DNA from: Actibacterium sp. 188UL27-1
Lineage (GTDB): Bacteria > Pseudomonadota > Alphaproteobacteria > Rhodobacterales > Rhodobacteraceae
Assembly (NCBI RefSeq): GCF_016901225.1
Contig: NZ_JAFEUL010000017.1
Location: 1-64,000, forward strand
Length of the DNA stretch: 64,000 nt
Direction: 5' to 3'
In this document: piece by piece, positions 1 to 7,907 of the stretch
Layout of the letters: each line of letters starts with the position of its first letter
How positions within the stretch are numbered: position 1 is the first letter of the stretch
The notes under the pieces: generated by a model
What the model was told of the DNA's origin: nothing
The model's input: the letters and a program-made list of their open reading frames with translations, nothing else
Databases searched by the model: none
Position numbers and translations under genes: made by a program

Positions 1-215
1 CGACGCTATGGGCGTCGCACGGGTATCTTCCGACGCGGCCTCACACTCCTAAATTGCGATGGTCAGATCTTCGAACGCAAGCTGGCGCTCGTCTTCGGCC
101 AGCTTCTCGGACTTCTTGCCATGCAGCGCGTGGCGCAGCTCCTTGATTAGCGCCTCCTGGCGTTTGTTCGCCTCGGCCAGCACATCGACCCGCCGCTGAT
201 GGCGGGCCACGCGAA
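1..215 (-). pseudogene. tnpC: IS66 transposase TnpC, N-terminal remnant with premature stop
   Basis: A minus-strand frame without a usable start reads RRVDVLAEANKRQ, then IKELRHALHGKKSEKLAEDE, then a segment ending LAFEDLTIAI before a TAG at about 47-49. Past the stop the same frame goes on as ECEAASEDTRA. This is the N-terminal coiled-coil region typical of IS66 TnpC transposases. The start codon is missing because the tnpB/tnpC boundary is deleted, and the catalytic domain would lie beyond the window edge. The identification is by recognition of the family pattern. Confidence 0.65.
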
Positions 216-440
216 CTTGCCACCCTCGAGGCGCTTATAAGTCAGCACGAGCCCGCTGCCATCCCAAACGAGGATCTTGATCCGATCGGCACGTTTGGCG
301 TGGAACACGACCACGACGCCGAAATGCGCCTTCAGGCCGAGTTCTTTCTCCACATAGGCGGCCAGCCCGTCATGGCCTTTGCGAAAATCCACTGGCTTCG
401 TGGCGATCACGACTTTGACCGCCTGGGACGGGACGATCAC
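207..440 (-). pseudogene. tnpB: IS66 accessory protein TnpB, C-terminally truncated
   Basis: Translation from a GTG at 440 gives the hallmark IS66 TnpB sequence: VIATKPVDFRKGHDGLAAYV, then the region with VVVFHAKRADRIKILVWDG, then TYKRLEGGKFAWPAI. The GTG overlaps the tnpA TGA in a GTGA arrangement, the usual translational coupling of these genes. After FAWPAI, near 207-212, family similarity stops and the frame runs into tnpC DNA out of register. About one third of TnpB is therefore missing and this copy is broken. Confidence 0.75.
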
Positions 441-853
441 CGGTCTTGGCGCAGGGCAGCGACAAGTTCTGCAATCCGGCTTGCCGATGTATCTCCAGGA
501 AGCCGCAGGATGATACCATTCGCTTCCAACTCGATCGATGTCGCCACCAAAGGTGCGCGCTCCTCGACGACCTCGAGTGCCGCAAACGCCGCAAAGTCCT
601 CCTCCGGGATTGGCACGTTCAGCTTGGCCTTCTTCGCCACCCCCCGCCAAGTCGACAGATGCTGCGGTGCCATGCCGTTCCGACGCGCCACGTCACATAC
701 CCGTACACCCGGCTCGAGGCTTTCCCGAACAATCCGGATCTTCTCCTCATCTGGCCAAGATCGGCGCCCGGTCGGCCCTTCGAGAACCTCAAGCCGATCG
801 ACACAGCTCGGTTCGTCTAACAAATGGACTCGGTTTGTTGGGAAACGTTTCAT
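437..853 (-). CDS. tnpA: IS66 family TnpA (helix-turn-helix accessory protein)
   Basis: The 138-residue protein has the layout of IS66 TnpA (OrfA): a DNA-binding helix-turn-helix in the segment RRSWPDEEKIRIVRESLEPG, followed by VCDVARRNGMAPQHLSTWR, then a short variable linker and a C-terminal segment reading EANGIILRLPGDTSASRIAE. In complete elements TnpA acts with TnpB and TnpC in transposition. The frame is intact, but its partners are damaged, so it is probably non-functional cargo. Its stop overlaps the GTG start of tnpB. Confidence 0.8.
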   Translation of the reverse strand: MKRFPTNRVHLLDEPSCVDRLEVLEGPTGRRSWPDEEKIRIVRESLEPGVRVCDVARRNGMAPQHLSTWRGVAKKAKLNVPIPEEDFAAFAALEVVEERAPLVATSIELEANGIILRLPGDTSASRIAELVAALRQDR

Positions 854-883
854 CTACAGAACCTCTTCATGAGGCTCCGTTGA

Positions 884-1165
884 ATCTCGTTATCTCGGCG
901 GCAGCAATATGGGGACGACGCACCGCTTACCCACCAGAACATGCTGGAGACGTTGATCCCCTTTGCCACGGTCGTGTTGATCGCCCATATGGCAGGCATT
1001 TCCACCGGGGTAACGGTTGCCGCCTCTGTCGCGTTCTTCTGGCTAAGAGTGGGCCATGCGGTAGGCATGATATCGGGGTTGGCGCGCTTTCCGATCCGAC
1101 CGATAATCTTTACGGCCTCGTGGCTCTGTACAGTCGTGATCGCCTTTGTTTTGCTGACACATTAA
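884..1165 (+). pseudogene. MAPEG-family membrane protein, 5'-truncated
   Basis: In one plus-strand frame, directly after a TGA at 881-883, the sequence reads RRQQYGDDAPLTHQNMLET and then LIPFATVVLIAHMAGISTG, with further hydrophobic helices ending IIFTASWLCTVVIAFVLLTH. The HQNMLE segment before a hydrophobic helix is the typical middle of MAPEG-family (glutathione-metabolism-like) membrane proteins, which run to about 130 residues. Only the last ~94 codons are present and there is no start with a ribosome site. The IS66 remnant sits just where the N-terminus should be. The stop overlaps that of the convergent tetR gene by 3 bp. Confidence 0.6.
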
Positions 1166-1743
1166 AACCTCACCAAATCCATGAAATGATCAAGCGCGGC
1201 ATCGGCCCGCGCTTGAAGCGCGGGCGGGTCAGGCAGTGGCATGACACCGATCACACGCCGGATCTGCTGATCCCCGATCAGCAAAGACAGGTAAAGCTCT
1301 GTCGCAGCAACAGGGTCCATCCGATCCGAAAGGCCAGTCATCAGATCGGCCAGCAAAGGCGCCACAACATCGCGACCGGCCAGGGCAAGTGCGCGCCCCA
1401 GATCGCCGCTTGGATCCGCCGCAGCGGCCCGGTTCAAGGCAACAGCCCGCGCGCCCAACAGCATTCCCAGCAACACCGGACCGATCCGGGATAGATTTGC
1501 TGCCAAGCCATCCTCAAGCGGAACATCCTGTAACACGTGCCGGACCTCGTCGGTATTGCGACGCACCAGGGCCAGAAACAACCCGTGCTTGTCGCCGTAC
1601 CAACGATACAGCGTCTCGTTCGAGGCTTTGGCCGCCCGCGCGATCATCAGCATGGAGACATTGGAAAAGCCTTTATGCTCCAACAGCTTATAAGCCGCCT
1701 CTGCGATCTGTGCCTCCCGCTTGTCCTTGTTCTCCTGCCGCAT
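1162..1743 (-). CDS. TetR family transcriptional regulator
   Basis: This 193-residue protein has a TetR N-terminal DNA-binding domain (about residues 9-58). It includes IAEAAYKLLEHKGFSNVSM and the recognition-helix region KASNETLYRWYGDKHGLF, which closely matches the family signature. The rest is the helical ligand-binding and dimerisation domain, which does not reveal the ligand. An AAGGAGG sequence lies about 8 bases before the ATG. The gene is divergent from a DUF1772 membrane protein gene, and two operator-like repeats lie between them, so autoregulation and control of that neighbour are likely. Confidence 0.88.
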   Translation of the reverse strand: MRQENKDKREAQIAEAAYKLLEHKGFSNVSMLMIARAAKASNETLYRWYGDKHGLFLALVRRNTDEVRHVLQDVPLEDGLAANLSRIGPVLLGMLLGARAVALNRAAAADPSGDLGRALALAGRDVVAPLLADLMTGLSDRMDPVAATELYLSLLIGDQQIRRVIGVMPLPDPPALQARADAALDHFMDLVRF

Positions 1744-1766
1744 TCCAACGCCTCCTTGACAGAAAA

Positions 1767-1816
1767 CGTACTCACAATTACGGATATGTAAAGACGTACT
1801 CTAAATTACGGATATG
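1767..1816. promoter_or_regulatory. Tandem operator-like repeats between tetR and the DUF1772 gene
   Basis: Two 22-bp direct repeats differing at two positions lie at 1767-1788 and 1795-1816, with a 28-bp period. Each begins with an imperfect dyad of the form CGTACT-N4-ATTACG. The second copy reaches the ATG of the plus-strand gene. Paired dyads between a TetR gene and its divergent neighbour are the expected form of TetR operators. A TTGACA hexamer lies at 1756-1761. Binding is inferred. Confidence 0.55.
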
Positions 1817-2326
1817 GATATGCGAGCTATTCTGCTGACGTTTGCGTTCACCTCTCTCACCTTGACGGCCGGGATCTTTGGCATCTTCTACGGCTGGGTC
1901 TGCACGGTTATGTGGGGCCTCGACACGGCGCCGCCCGATGTGGCGATCCGCGCCATGCAGGCCATGAATGCATCGATCCGCAACGCCGCGTTCTTTCCCG
2001 TCTTCTTTCTGGCGCCCGTCTTTGCAGGGCTTACCGGCCTGACCGCTTATTTTCAGGGCCAAACCCGCGCTGGCATGCTGTTTGGGGTCGCCGCCTTGCT
2101 GTGCGGCTTAGGAATCGTCCTGCTGACCTTCACCATCAATGTCCCGATGAACGAAAACCTGGCCGCCATCTCGATCCCGCGCGATCCGGTGGAGGCCACG
2201 CAGATTTGGGCCACCTTTTCGGGGACCTGGCAGCTTTGGAACCAGATCCGTACGGGGGCCGGGTTTCTGTCGGTCATCGCCATCGGCGCTGGTCTGATGG
2301 CATTGGCCCGCCCTGTTGCCGGTTGA
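1814..2326 (+). CDS. DUF1772 (anthrone oxygenase-like) membrane protein
   Basis: This 170-residue protein has four hydrophobic segments (about residues 4-27, 58-78, 85-105 and 145-165) and the conserved NxPMNxxLA-type stretch seen here as INVPMNENLAAIS. That is typical of DUF1772 proteins, a family that includes fungal anthrone-oxygenase-like proteins but is mostly uncharacterised in bacteria. No good ribosome-binding site precedes either candidate start (1814 or 1820), and the upstream operator repeat touches the ATG, so the message may be leaderless. It is probably repressed by the adjacent TetR protein. Confidence 0.75.
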   Translation: MDMRAILLTFAFTSLTLTAGIFGIFYGWVCTVMWGLDTAPPDVAIRAMQAMNASIRNAAFFPVFFLAPVFAGLTGLTAYFQGQTRAGMLFGVAALLCGLGIVLLTFTINVPMNENLAAISIPRDPVEATQIWATFSGTWQLWNQIRTGAGFLSVIAIGAGLMALARPVAG

Positions 2327-2410
2327 CAAGTCATCGGCCAAAGCGCACACCACATGTCCAACTTGCAACCGGGCGTTCCGTGGGCGCCAAACCGACGAGG
2401 AGGCCCAGTG

Positions 2411-4420
2411 ATGGCCCAAATCTCTTTGACCTTTCCCGATGGCGCGTCGCGTGATTACCCCAAGGGTGTGACCCCGATGGAGGTCGCTGCTTCGATCTCG
2501 AACTCGCTGGCGAAAAAGGCGATCTCGGCCCATGTCGATGATGCCCATTGGGACCTGCAATGGCCCATCGAAGTCGACGCCAAAATCGCCCTGAACACCT
2601 TGAAAGACGAGGTCCCGGCGCTGGAATTGATCCGGCATGACCTGGCGCACATCATGGCCCGCGCCGTGCAGGAGATCTGGCCCGGTGTGAAGGTTACTAT
2701 CGGCCCCGTGATCGCCAATGGCTGGTACTACGACTTCGATCGCACCGAGCCCTTCACCCCAGAGGATCTGGGGGCGATCGAGAAAAAGATGAAAGAAATC
2801 ATCAATAAGCGCGAGCCGGTCACCACCGAGATCTGGGAGCGCGACCGCGCGATCGCGCATTACCAGGCTACCAATGAGCCCTATAAGGTTGAACTGATCG
2901 AGGCCATCCCCGGTGATGAGCCGCTGCGGATGTATTGGCACGGCCACTGGCAGGACCTCTGCCGTGGGCCTCATTTGCAGAATACCGGCCAGGTTCCGGC
3001 GGACGCCTTCAAGCTGATGAACGTCGCGGGCGCCTATTGGCGTGGCGACAGCAACCGGGCGATGTTGCAGCGGATCTATGCGGTCGCTTTCCAGAACAAG
3101 GAACAGCTGAAAAAGCACCTCTTCATGCTGGAGGAGGCCGCCAAGCGCGACCACCGCAAACTGGGCCGCGAGATGAACCTGTTTCACATGCAGGAAGAGG
3201 CGCCGGGCCAGGTCTTTTGGCACCCCAATGGTTGGTCGATTTATACCGAATTGCAGGACTATATCCGCCGCAAACAGCGCGCTGGCGGCTACCAGGAGGT
3301 GAACACTCCTCAAGTTGTGGACCGCAAATTGTGGGAGCAGTCCGGCCACTGGGAGAAATTCCAGGAGAGCATGTTCATCGTGGAGGTGGACGAAAGCCGC
3401 ACCGAAGATGGCGACAACGCCCAGAACTTCGATGAACGCAGCAACGACCCCAAGCATACCCGCATCAACGCACTGAAACCTATGAACTGCCCGTGCCACG
3501 TCCAGATCTTTAACCAGGGGCTGAAATCCTACCGCGATCTGCCTCTGCGCATGGCGGAGTTCGGATCCTGCGCGCGGTATGAGCCGTCGGGGGCGCTGCA
3601 TGGCATCATGCGCGTGCGCGGCTTTACCCAGGATGACGGGCATATCTTTTGCCGCGAAGATCAGATCGAGGAAGAGACCGCGATTTATATCGACTTCCTA
3701 TCGTCGATCTACAGCGATCTGGGGTTCCATGAATTCAAGGTGAAGTTCTCGGACCGGCCGGAAAAACGCGCAGGTACCGACGAGACCTGGGACAAGGCCG
3801 AAGCCGCCTTGCTATCAGCCACCCGTGCCGCGGGGATCGAGCCGGAACTAAACCCCGGGGAAGGCGCGTTTTATGGACCCAAGCTGGAATTTGTCCTGAC
3901 CGACGCCATCGGGCGGGACTGGCAATGCGGCACCCACCAGGTGGATTTTGTTCTGCCTGACCGGTTGGGCGCGGATTACATCGGCGAGGATGGCAACAAA
4001 CATACACCCGTCATGCTGCACCGCGCCTGCCTGGGCTCGTTCGAGCGCTTTATCGGGATCCTTATCGAAGAGCATGCGGGCAAGCTGCCCTTCTGGCTGG
4101 CGCCGCGGCAGGTGATCGTGGCCTCCATCGTCTCGGACGCGGATCCCTTCGTGCATGAGATCGTCGCGGCCTTGAAAGCCAAGGGGGTGCGGGCCGAGGC
4201 CGATATCCGCAACGAAAAGATCAACTACAAGGTACGGGAACATTCGGTCGGCAAGGTGCCGGTTTTGTTAGCCATCGGTCAACGGGAGGTCGAGGATCGC
4301 ACAGTGTCCGTCAGGCGACTGGGCGAGAAGCAGACCAAGACCGAAACCTTGGATCAGATCGTCGCGACGCTCGCCACAGATGCCCATCCACCAGACTTGC
4401 GCCGAAGCGCTGATCTGTAG
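2411..4420 (+). CDS. thrS: Threonyl-tRNA synthetase
   Basis: This cytosolic class II synthetase of 669 residues charges tRNA-Thr. A TGS domain (residues 1-65) is followed by the editing domain with its HxxxH motif at His76-His80. The catalytic core contains [10 protein letters not shown], the segment DGHIFC and [11 protein letters not shown], which supply the Cys and two His residues that hold the catalytic zinc in this family. A C-terminal anticodon-binding domain follows. I chose the ATG at 2411 because GAGGAGG precedes it; the frame is open upstream to 2354. The gene ends exactly where the convergent lipase-like gene ends. Confidence 0.97.
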   Translation: MAQISLTFPDGASRDYPKGVTPMEVAASISNSLAKKAISAHVDDAHWDLQWPIEVDAKIALNTLKDEVPALELIRHDLAHIMARAVQEIWPGVKVTIGPVIANGWYYDFDRTEPFTPEDLGAIEKKMKEIINKREPVTTEIWERDRAIAHYQATNEPYKVELIEAIPGDEPLRMYWHGHWQDLCRGPHLQNTGQVPADAFKLMNVAGAYWRGDSNRAMLQRIYAVAFQNKEQLKKHLFMLEEAAKRDHRKLGREMNLFHMQEEAPGQVFWHPNGWSIYTELQDYIRRKQRAGGYQEVNTPQVVDRKLWEQSGHWEKFQESMFIVEVDESRTEDGDNAQNFDERSNDPKHTRINALKPMNCPCHVQIFNQGLKSYRDLPLRMAEFGSCARYEPSGALHGIMRVRGFTQDDGHIFCREDQIEEETAIYIDFLSSIYSDLGFHEFKVKFSDRPEKRAGTDETWDKAEAALLSATRAAGIEPELNPGEGAFYGPKLEFVLTDAIGRDWQCGTHQVDFVLPDRLGADYIGEDGNKHTPVMLHRACLGSFERFIGILIEEHAGKLPFWLAPRQVIVASIVSDADPFVHEIVAALKAKGVRAEADIRNEKINYKVREHSVGKVPVLLAIGQREVEDRTVSVRRLGEKQTKTETLDQIVATLATDAHPPDLRRSADL

Positions 4421-5461
4421 TCATGCGATGGTGACGGGGTCTTCGCCGGATGGAAGCGCGGTCCAGACCCCGTCCAGCAAGTGGCTATCAAGTAGCTCGA
4501 TCCCGCCATCGGATCCTACGCCAGCGATATCGTAGACCGTGCCGGCCCCGACATGGCCCCAATACGTGACGGCGTCGTTGAAATCGGTATCCGGATCATC
4601 GCCAAAGATTTCAAAGATCTTCGCGTCCCCCACCTTGTCCCACAGATATTGGTCGAAATAGGTCCCGTCATCCCCACCGATCCCGACGGTCTGAATGGGC
4701 ACGACCTGGTCGAAACGATCCGGGGTCAGGCGGTATTGCAACAGGGCCTCTCCCCCGCCGAGCGAATGGCCAACCAGCACGACGTCGGCGCCCTCTGGAA
4801 TGTCCTCTTCGAAGAACTGATCGATGATCTGGGTCATCGCTGCGCCGTGGGACAGGGTATTGCCGTTGAAGACGAGGCCCCAGATATCGGTATTGACGTC
4901 CGCCAGCCCCTGCGTGCCACCGATAGAAATCGTGTAGGCATCGGTTTCAACATTATAGAGCAACGCCACATTGGCCTCGTAAGGACCTTCGCCTCGGACG
5001 AAACCCGTTTCTTCCCGCACGCGGATCAAGTCGAATTCGGACGCGGCCCAGTTGATTTCGGACGTACCCCAATTCAACTCAGCCTCGCCGAAGAATGCAG
5101 GGGTATCCACGATATAGCCGTTATCATCCACGAGCCCTGCCTGAAACAGTTTGGATTCATCCAACGAGCCATGGCGTGCGGCATTCACGCTGTCTTTCAA
5201 AAACTCGATGTCAGCGATCGAAAAATCGGTGATCGTTTCCTGCGGTTTGCGGACGCCGACAGGATCGAACATGGCGTAGGTATCCGGATCCTGCCATCCG
5301 AAAAGGCGCTGAACACTCTCCACCGCATGTCGCCCGGCGAAATAGGCGTCTGCCGATTTCTCAACAAACCCTACGGACCTGTCGGTGAAGGCATTGAGCC
5401 AGTCCAGGAATTGCGAACTGGATCCGCGTAGGTCGTCGATCTGTTCGGGTGTGCTGTCCAT
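4421..5461 (-). CDS. Acidic lipase (class 3)-like alpha/beta hydrolase
   Basis: The 346-residue protein contains the nucleophile elbow GHSLGGGEALLQ with Ser233, preceded by strand VVLV, the arrangement of lipase class 3 and other alpha/beta hydrolases. It is strongly acidic throughout. No signal peptide or membrane segment is seen, so it is either cytosolic or exported by a route not visible here; I see no RTX glycine-rich repeats. GGAGG lies upstream of the ATG. Its stop codon directly abuts the thrS stop with no intergenic base. The substrate cannot be told from the sequence. Confidence 0.7.
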   Translation of the reverse strand: MDSTPEQIDDLRGSSSQFLDWLNAFTDRSVGFVEKSADAYFAGRHAVESVQRLFGWQDPDTYAMFDPVGVRKPQETITDFSIADIEFLKDSVNAARHGSLDESKLFQAGLVDDNGYIVDTPAFFGEAELNWGTSEINWAASEFDLIRVREETGFVRGEGPYEANVALLYNVETDAYTISIGGTQGLADVNTDIWGLVFNGNTLSHGAAMTQIIDQFFEEDIPEGADVVLVGHSLGGGEALLQYRLTPDRFDQVVPIQTVGIGGDDGTYFDQYLWDKVGDAKIFEIFGDDPDTDFNDAVTYWGHVGAGTVYDIAGVGSDGGIELLDSHLLDGVWTALPSGEDPVTIA

Positions 5462-5825
5462 TAGGGCCGAATCCTCCGCGTGCCGTGGGGTAATTTAAAG
5501 CTAACGCAGTTGGTTGGATCAAGAATACCGATAATTGCCGTAAAGCCCCAGATTTACGGTACAGCCGTGGCTTCATGGTCAAAGCGATGATCGCACCCCC
5601 CCCAGTCTTTTACGATTGTCGCCATAGAACACCGGCTTCGTTTTCCCTTAAACACCGATATCCAGCATTTTTTCGAAGATTTTCGGGCAAAATGGCAATA
5701 AAACTCACGAAGCTGTCACCCACAACCAAGTGACTGGATCGTGATCAGCCGCTATGCAAAACCTCTATCAAGTTGGCGTTTCACGCTGGCGACCCATGAT
5801 TTTGATCAGACAGAGGATACCCACC
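5462..5825. other. Intergenic region upstream of the lipase-like and bufferin genes
   Basis: No gene is supported in these 364 bases. The region must hold the divergent promoters of the lipase-like gene and of bufA. A dyad CCGTAAA-N8-TTTACGG lies at 5538-5559. An ECF-like TGTCACC stretch occurs near 5714-5720, but I cannot match a convincing -10 to it. The base composition is clearly lower in GC than the flanking genes. Confidence 0.5.
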
Positions 5826-6131
5826 ATGTCCAACACTATGAAGACCCTGGCCGTGGCTGGCGCCGTGGCCGCCGCTTTGACCGCCCACACCACCACCACC
5901 GCCCAAGCGGCTGGCAAAGAGAAATGCTATGGTGTCTCGCTGGCCGGTGCCAATGATTGCGCGGCAGGCCCAGGTACGACTTGCGCCGGCACCTCGACCG
6001 TTGATTACCAAGGCAATGCCTGGACCCTCGTCGATGCCGGCACTTGCACGGAGATCGAACTGCCCGCCATGGCCGATGGCACGGCGCGTGAAGGCTCCCT
6101 GGAAGAGCTCGGCCGCGACCTACCGGCATAA
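5826..6131 (+). CDS. bufA: Bufferin-type RiPP precursor (DUF2282)
   Basis: The 101-residue product has a Sec-type signal peptide (about residues 1-29, ending TTAQA) and a mature part with four cysteines at 34, 45, 53 and 74 in the DUF2282 pattern: [18 protein letters not shown], then a segment with TCAG, DYQGNAW and GTC. DUF2282 proteins act as bufferin precursors: a DUF692/DUF2063 pair modifies cysteines into copper-binding heterocycles before export, protecting the periplasm from copper excess. That role is family knowledge. The three maturation and membrane genes follow in canonical order after a terminator. The ATG at 5826 gives the signal peptide, so the longer upstream frame was not used. 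Confidence 0.85.
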   Translation: MSNTMKTLAVAGAVAAALTAHTTTTAQAAGKEKCYGVSLAGANDCAAGPGTTCAGTSTVDYQGNAWTLVDAGTCTEIELPAMADGTAREGSLEELGRDLPA

Positions 6132-6154
6132 GTCGGTACAAAGATGACAGATTT

Positions 6155-6186
6155 GGCCACCGATCCCGTCGGTGGCCTTTTCTTTT
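6155..6186 (+). terminator. Intrinsic terminator/attenuator between bufA and bufB
   Basis: A perfect 9-bp stem, GGCCACCGA (6155-6163) with TCGGTGGCC (6169-6177), encloses a 5-base loop and is followed at once by TTTTCTTTT. This is a textbook Rho-independent terminator placed 24 bases after the bufA stop. Partial read-through would make precursor mRNA in excess over the modifying enzymes. Confidence 0.9.
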
Positions 6187-6305
6187 CCAGATTGCCACCA
6201 CCGATTGTTACAGATCCTTGACGGTTGCGTGTCACACGGCCCCGTGAGTGGTAGGTTACATCGATGCGCGTTTAGACCGAAGACAACAGACCTGCGGAGA
6301 CATCC

Positions 6306-7154
6306 ATGTTGGATCACCAGACCCTCACATTGCCCAACGCGCCCGGGGTTGGCTACAAGGCGCAGCATTTTGCTGCGATCTGGGAGGATCCCGGTCCGGT
6401 ACGGTGGCTGGAGATCCATGCCGAGAACTACATGGGCGACGGTGGTCGTCCGATCGCGCAACTGCGCAACCTGGCCGAGCGGTTCCCGATCTCAGTTCAT
6501 GGGGTGGGTCTGTCCATCGGTGGCGAGGGGTCATTGAACGCCGATCACTTGGCGCGGCTGAAAAAGCTGGTGGACTGGGTGGGCCCTGCAAGCTTTTCCG
6601 AACATCTGGCCTGGTCCACCCATGACACGGCTTTTTTGAACGATCTTTTGCCCCTGCCCTACACCCAGGCCACCCTAAACCGCGTGGCCGATCACATCGA
6701 TCAGGTGCAGCACGTCGTGGGCCGCCAGATGCTGCTGGAAAACCCTTCAAACTATCTGGCGTTCGAAGAAAGTGAGATGGCCGAAACCGAATTTCTGGAG
6801 GCCCTGATCAAGCGGACCGGCTGTGGCCTGCTGCTGGATATCAACAATGTCTTCATCTCGGCCACAAACCAACAGACCGATCCGCGCAGCTATCTGAACG
6901 CGTTTCCGCTGCGGGCTGTGGGTGAGATTCACCTTGGCGGGCATGACGAGGATCAAGACGAATATGGCGTCTCTCTTTTGATCGACAGCCATGGAGCACC
7001 CGTGGTTGACCCGGTCTGGCAGCTTTATGCGGAGGTGATCGCTATCATGGGCCCGACGCCCACATTGATCGAATGGGACACGGATGTACCTGACTGGCCC
7101 GTATTGGCGGCTGAAGCCAGCCGCGCTGCGGATGTTTTGGCTCAGGTCAGATGA
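6306..7154 (+). CDS. bufB: Bufferin maturation enzyme, DUF692 multinuclear iron oxidase (MNIO)
   Basis: The 282-residue TIM-barrel enzyme belongs to DUF692, the MbnB/TglH/ChrH-type family that uses two or three iron ions to oxidise peptide cysteines. Family motifs are visible in order: GVGYKAQHF near the start, EIHAENYMGDGG (36-47), HGVGLSIGG (65-73), FSEHLAWS (97-104), LLENPSNY (143-150), LLLDINNVFISA (175-186), EIHLGGHDED (207-216) and IEWDTD (255-260). The His, Glu, Asp and Asn residues in these blocks are the likely metal ligands. It overlaps bufC by four bases (ATGA), as expected for two proteins that work as a complex on BufA. Confidence 0.92.
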   Translation: MLDHQTLTLPNAPGVGYKAQHFAAIWEDPGPVRWLEIHAENYMGDGGRPIAQLRNLAERFPISVHGVGLSIGGEGSLNADHLARLKKLVDWVGPASFSEHLAWSTHDTAFLNDLLPLPYTQATLNRVADHIDQVQHVVGRQMLLENPSNYLAFEESEMAETEFLEALIKRTGCGLLLDINNVFISATNQQTDPRSYLNAFPLRAVGEIHLGGHDEDQDEYGVSLLIDSHGAPVVDPVWQLYAEVIAIMGPTPTLIEWDTDVPDWPVLAAEASRAADVLAQVR

Positions 7155-7894
7155 CGGTCGGGCAAGATATCTTTCGCGCGGCGGTGTTGGATCCGGCGGC
7201 GATGGCACCTGCCGGACTGGTTGATCCACAAGGTCGTCCCGCAGGCAAGCGGTTCGACGTCTATCGCAACAACGTCGCCGTAAGCCTGACCGAGGCTTTG
7301 GGCCAAGCCTTCCCCATCATTCGGAAACTGGTGGGGCAGACCAATTTCCAGATCCTGGCGGGGACATTCCTACGCGTGCATCCCCCTAAAGATCCCTTGG
7401 TCGCCCTTTATGGCGATGATATGCCCGCCTTTCTTGAGGGTTTTGAGTCCACACGCAATTTACCCTACCTGCCGGATATGGCACGGCTCGAATGCGCCAT
7501 GCGCCGCAGCTATCATGCGGCTGACAGCATCCCAGCCGATCTGAACGGTCTGGGCGCGATGGACCCCGCACAACTGATGGCCACGCATCTGACGCTCAGC
7601 CCTGCAACCCGGTTGATCCGGTCGAAATGGCCGATCCACGGCATCTGGCGTGCAAATACGGAAAAAGACGCGCCGAAAGTGCAGATGTCGGCAGATGATG
7701 TGCTGATCACCCGGCCGGATTATGATCCACAGCCTATTCTGTTGCCACCGGGCGGCGGTGCCTTCATCGCGCAATTGCGCACCGAACCGCTGGGATCCGC
7801 GTTCGAGGCCGCACAAGCCGACGCGCCCGATTTCGACTTAACCACAACACTGGGCCTGCTGATCGCAGGCAACGCCATTGCCCATGTCGCCTAA
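7151..7894 (+). CDS. bufC: Bufferin maturation partner (DUF2063, HvfC/BufC-like)
   Basis: The 247-residue protein starts with the DUF2063 domain (about residues 5-95), shown by RFDVYRNNVAVSLTEAL, then FPIIRKLVG and the block HPPKDPLVALYGDDMPAFL. A second domain follows from about residue 140. In MNIO systems this partner recognises the precursor peptide and presents it to the DUF692 enzyme. The gene begins within the bufB stop (ATGA), so the two are translationally coupled. No signal peptide is seen, consistent with modification in the cytoplasm before BufA export. Confidence 0.88.
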   Translation: MTVGQDIFRAAVLDPAAMAPAGLVDPQGRPAGKRFDVYRNNVAVSLTEALGQAFPIIRKLVGQTNFQILAGTFLRVHPPKDPLVALYGDDMPAFLEGFESTRNLPYLPDMARLECAMRRSYHAADSIPADLNGLGAMDPAQLMATHLTLSPATRLIRSKWPIHGIWRANTEKDAPKVQMSADDVLITRPDYDPQPILLPPGGGAFIAQLRTEPLGSAFEAAQADAPDFDLTTTLGLLIAGNAIAHVA

Positions 7895-7907
7895 AGGAGG
7901 ATTTACG

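Larger units (their letters stand above)
1..880 (-). mobile_element. Decayed IS66-family insertion element (partial)
   Basis: Three consecutive IS66 genes can be read on the minus strand in the usual order tnpA, tnpB, tnpC. tnpA is intact. tnpB is cut short and joined out of frame to the start of tnpC, and tnpC has a premature stop, so the element should not transpose on its own. It continues beyond the window start. The tnpA-proximal edge must lie between the tnpA start (853) and the resumption of a MAPEG-like reading frame near 884. No clear terminal inverted repeat or target duplication is visible, so the exact boundary is inferred. Confidence 0.75.

Noticed and set aside
538-1494. Plus-strand open frame of 318 codons across the IS66 and MAPEG region
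   Set aside because: It crosses from the antisense of tnpA into the antisense of tetR, with no protein-like features.
2108-3643. Long minus-strand open frame of 511 codons opposite thrS
   Set aside because: It is the antisense shadow of a certain ThrS gene, has no family features and no ribosome site.
4421-5461. RTX-type secreted lipase
   Set aside because: The protein is acidic, but no GGxGxDxxx nonapeptide repeats are found.
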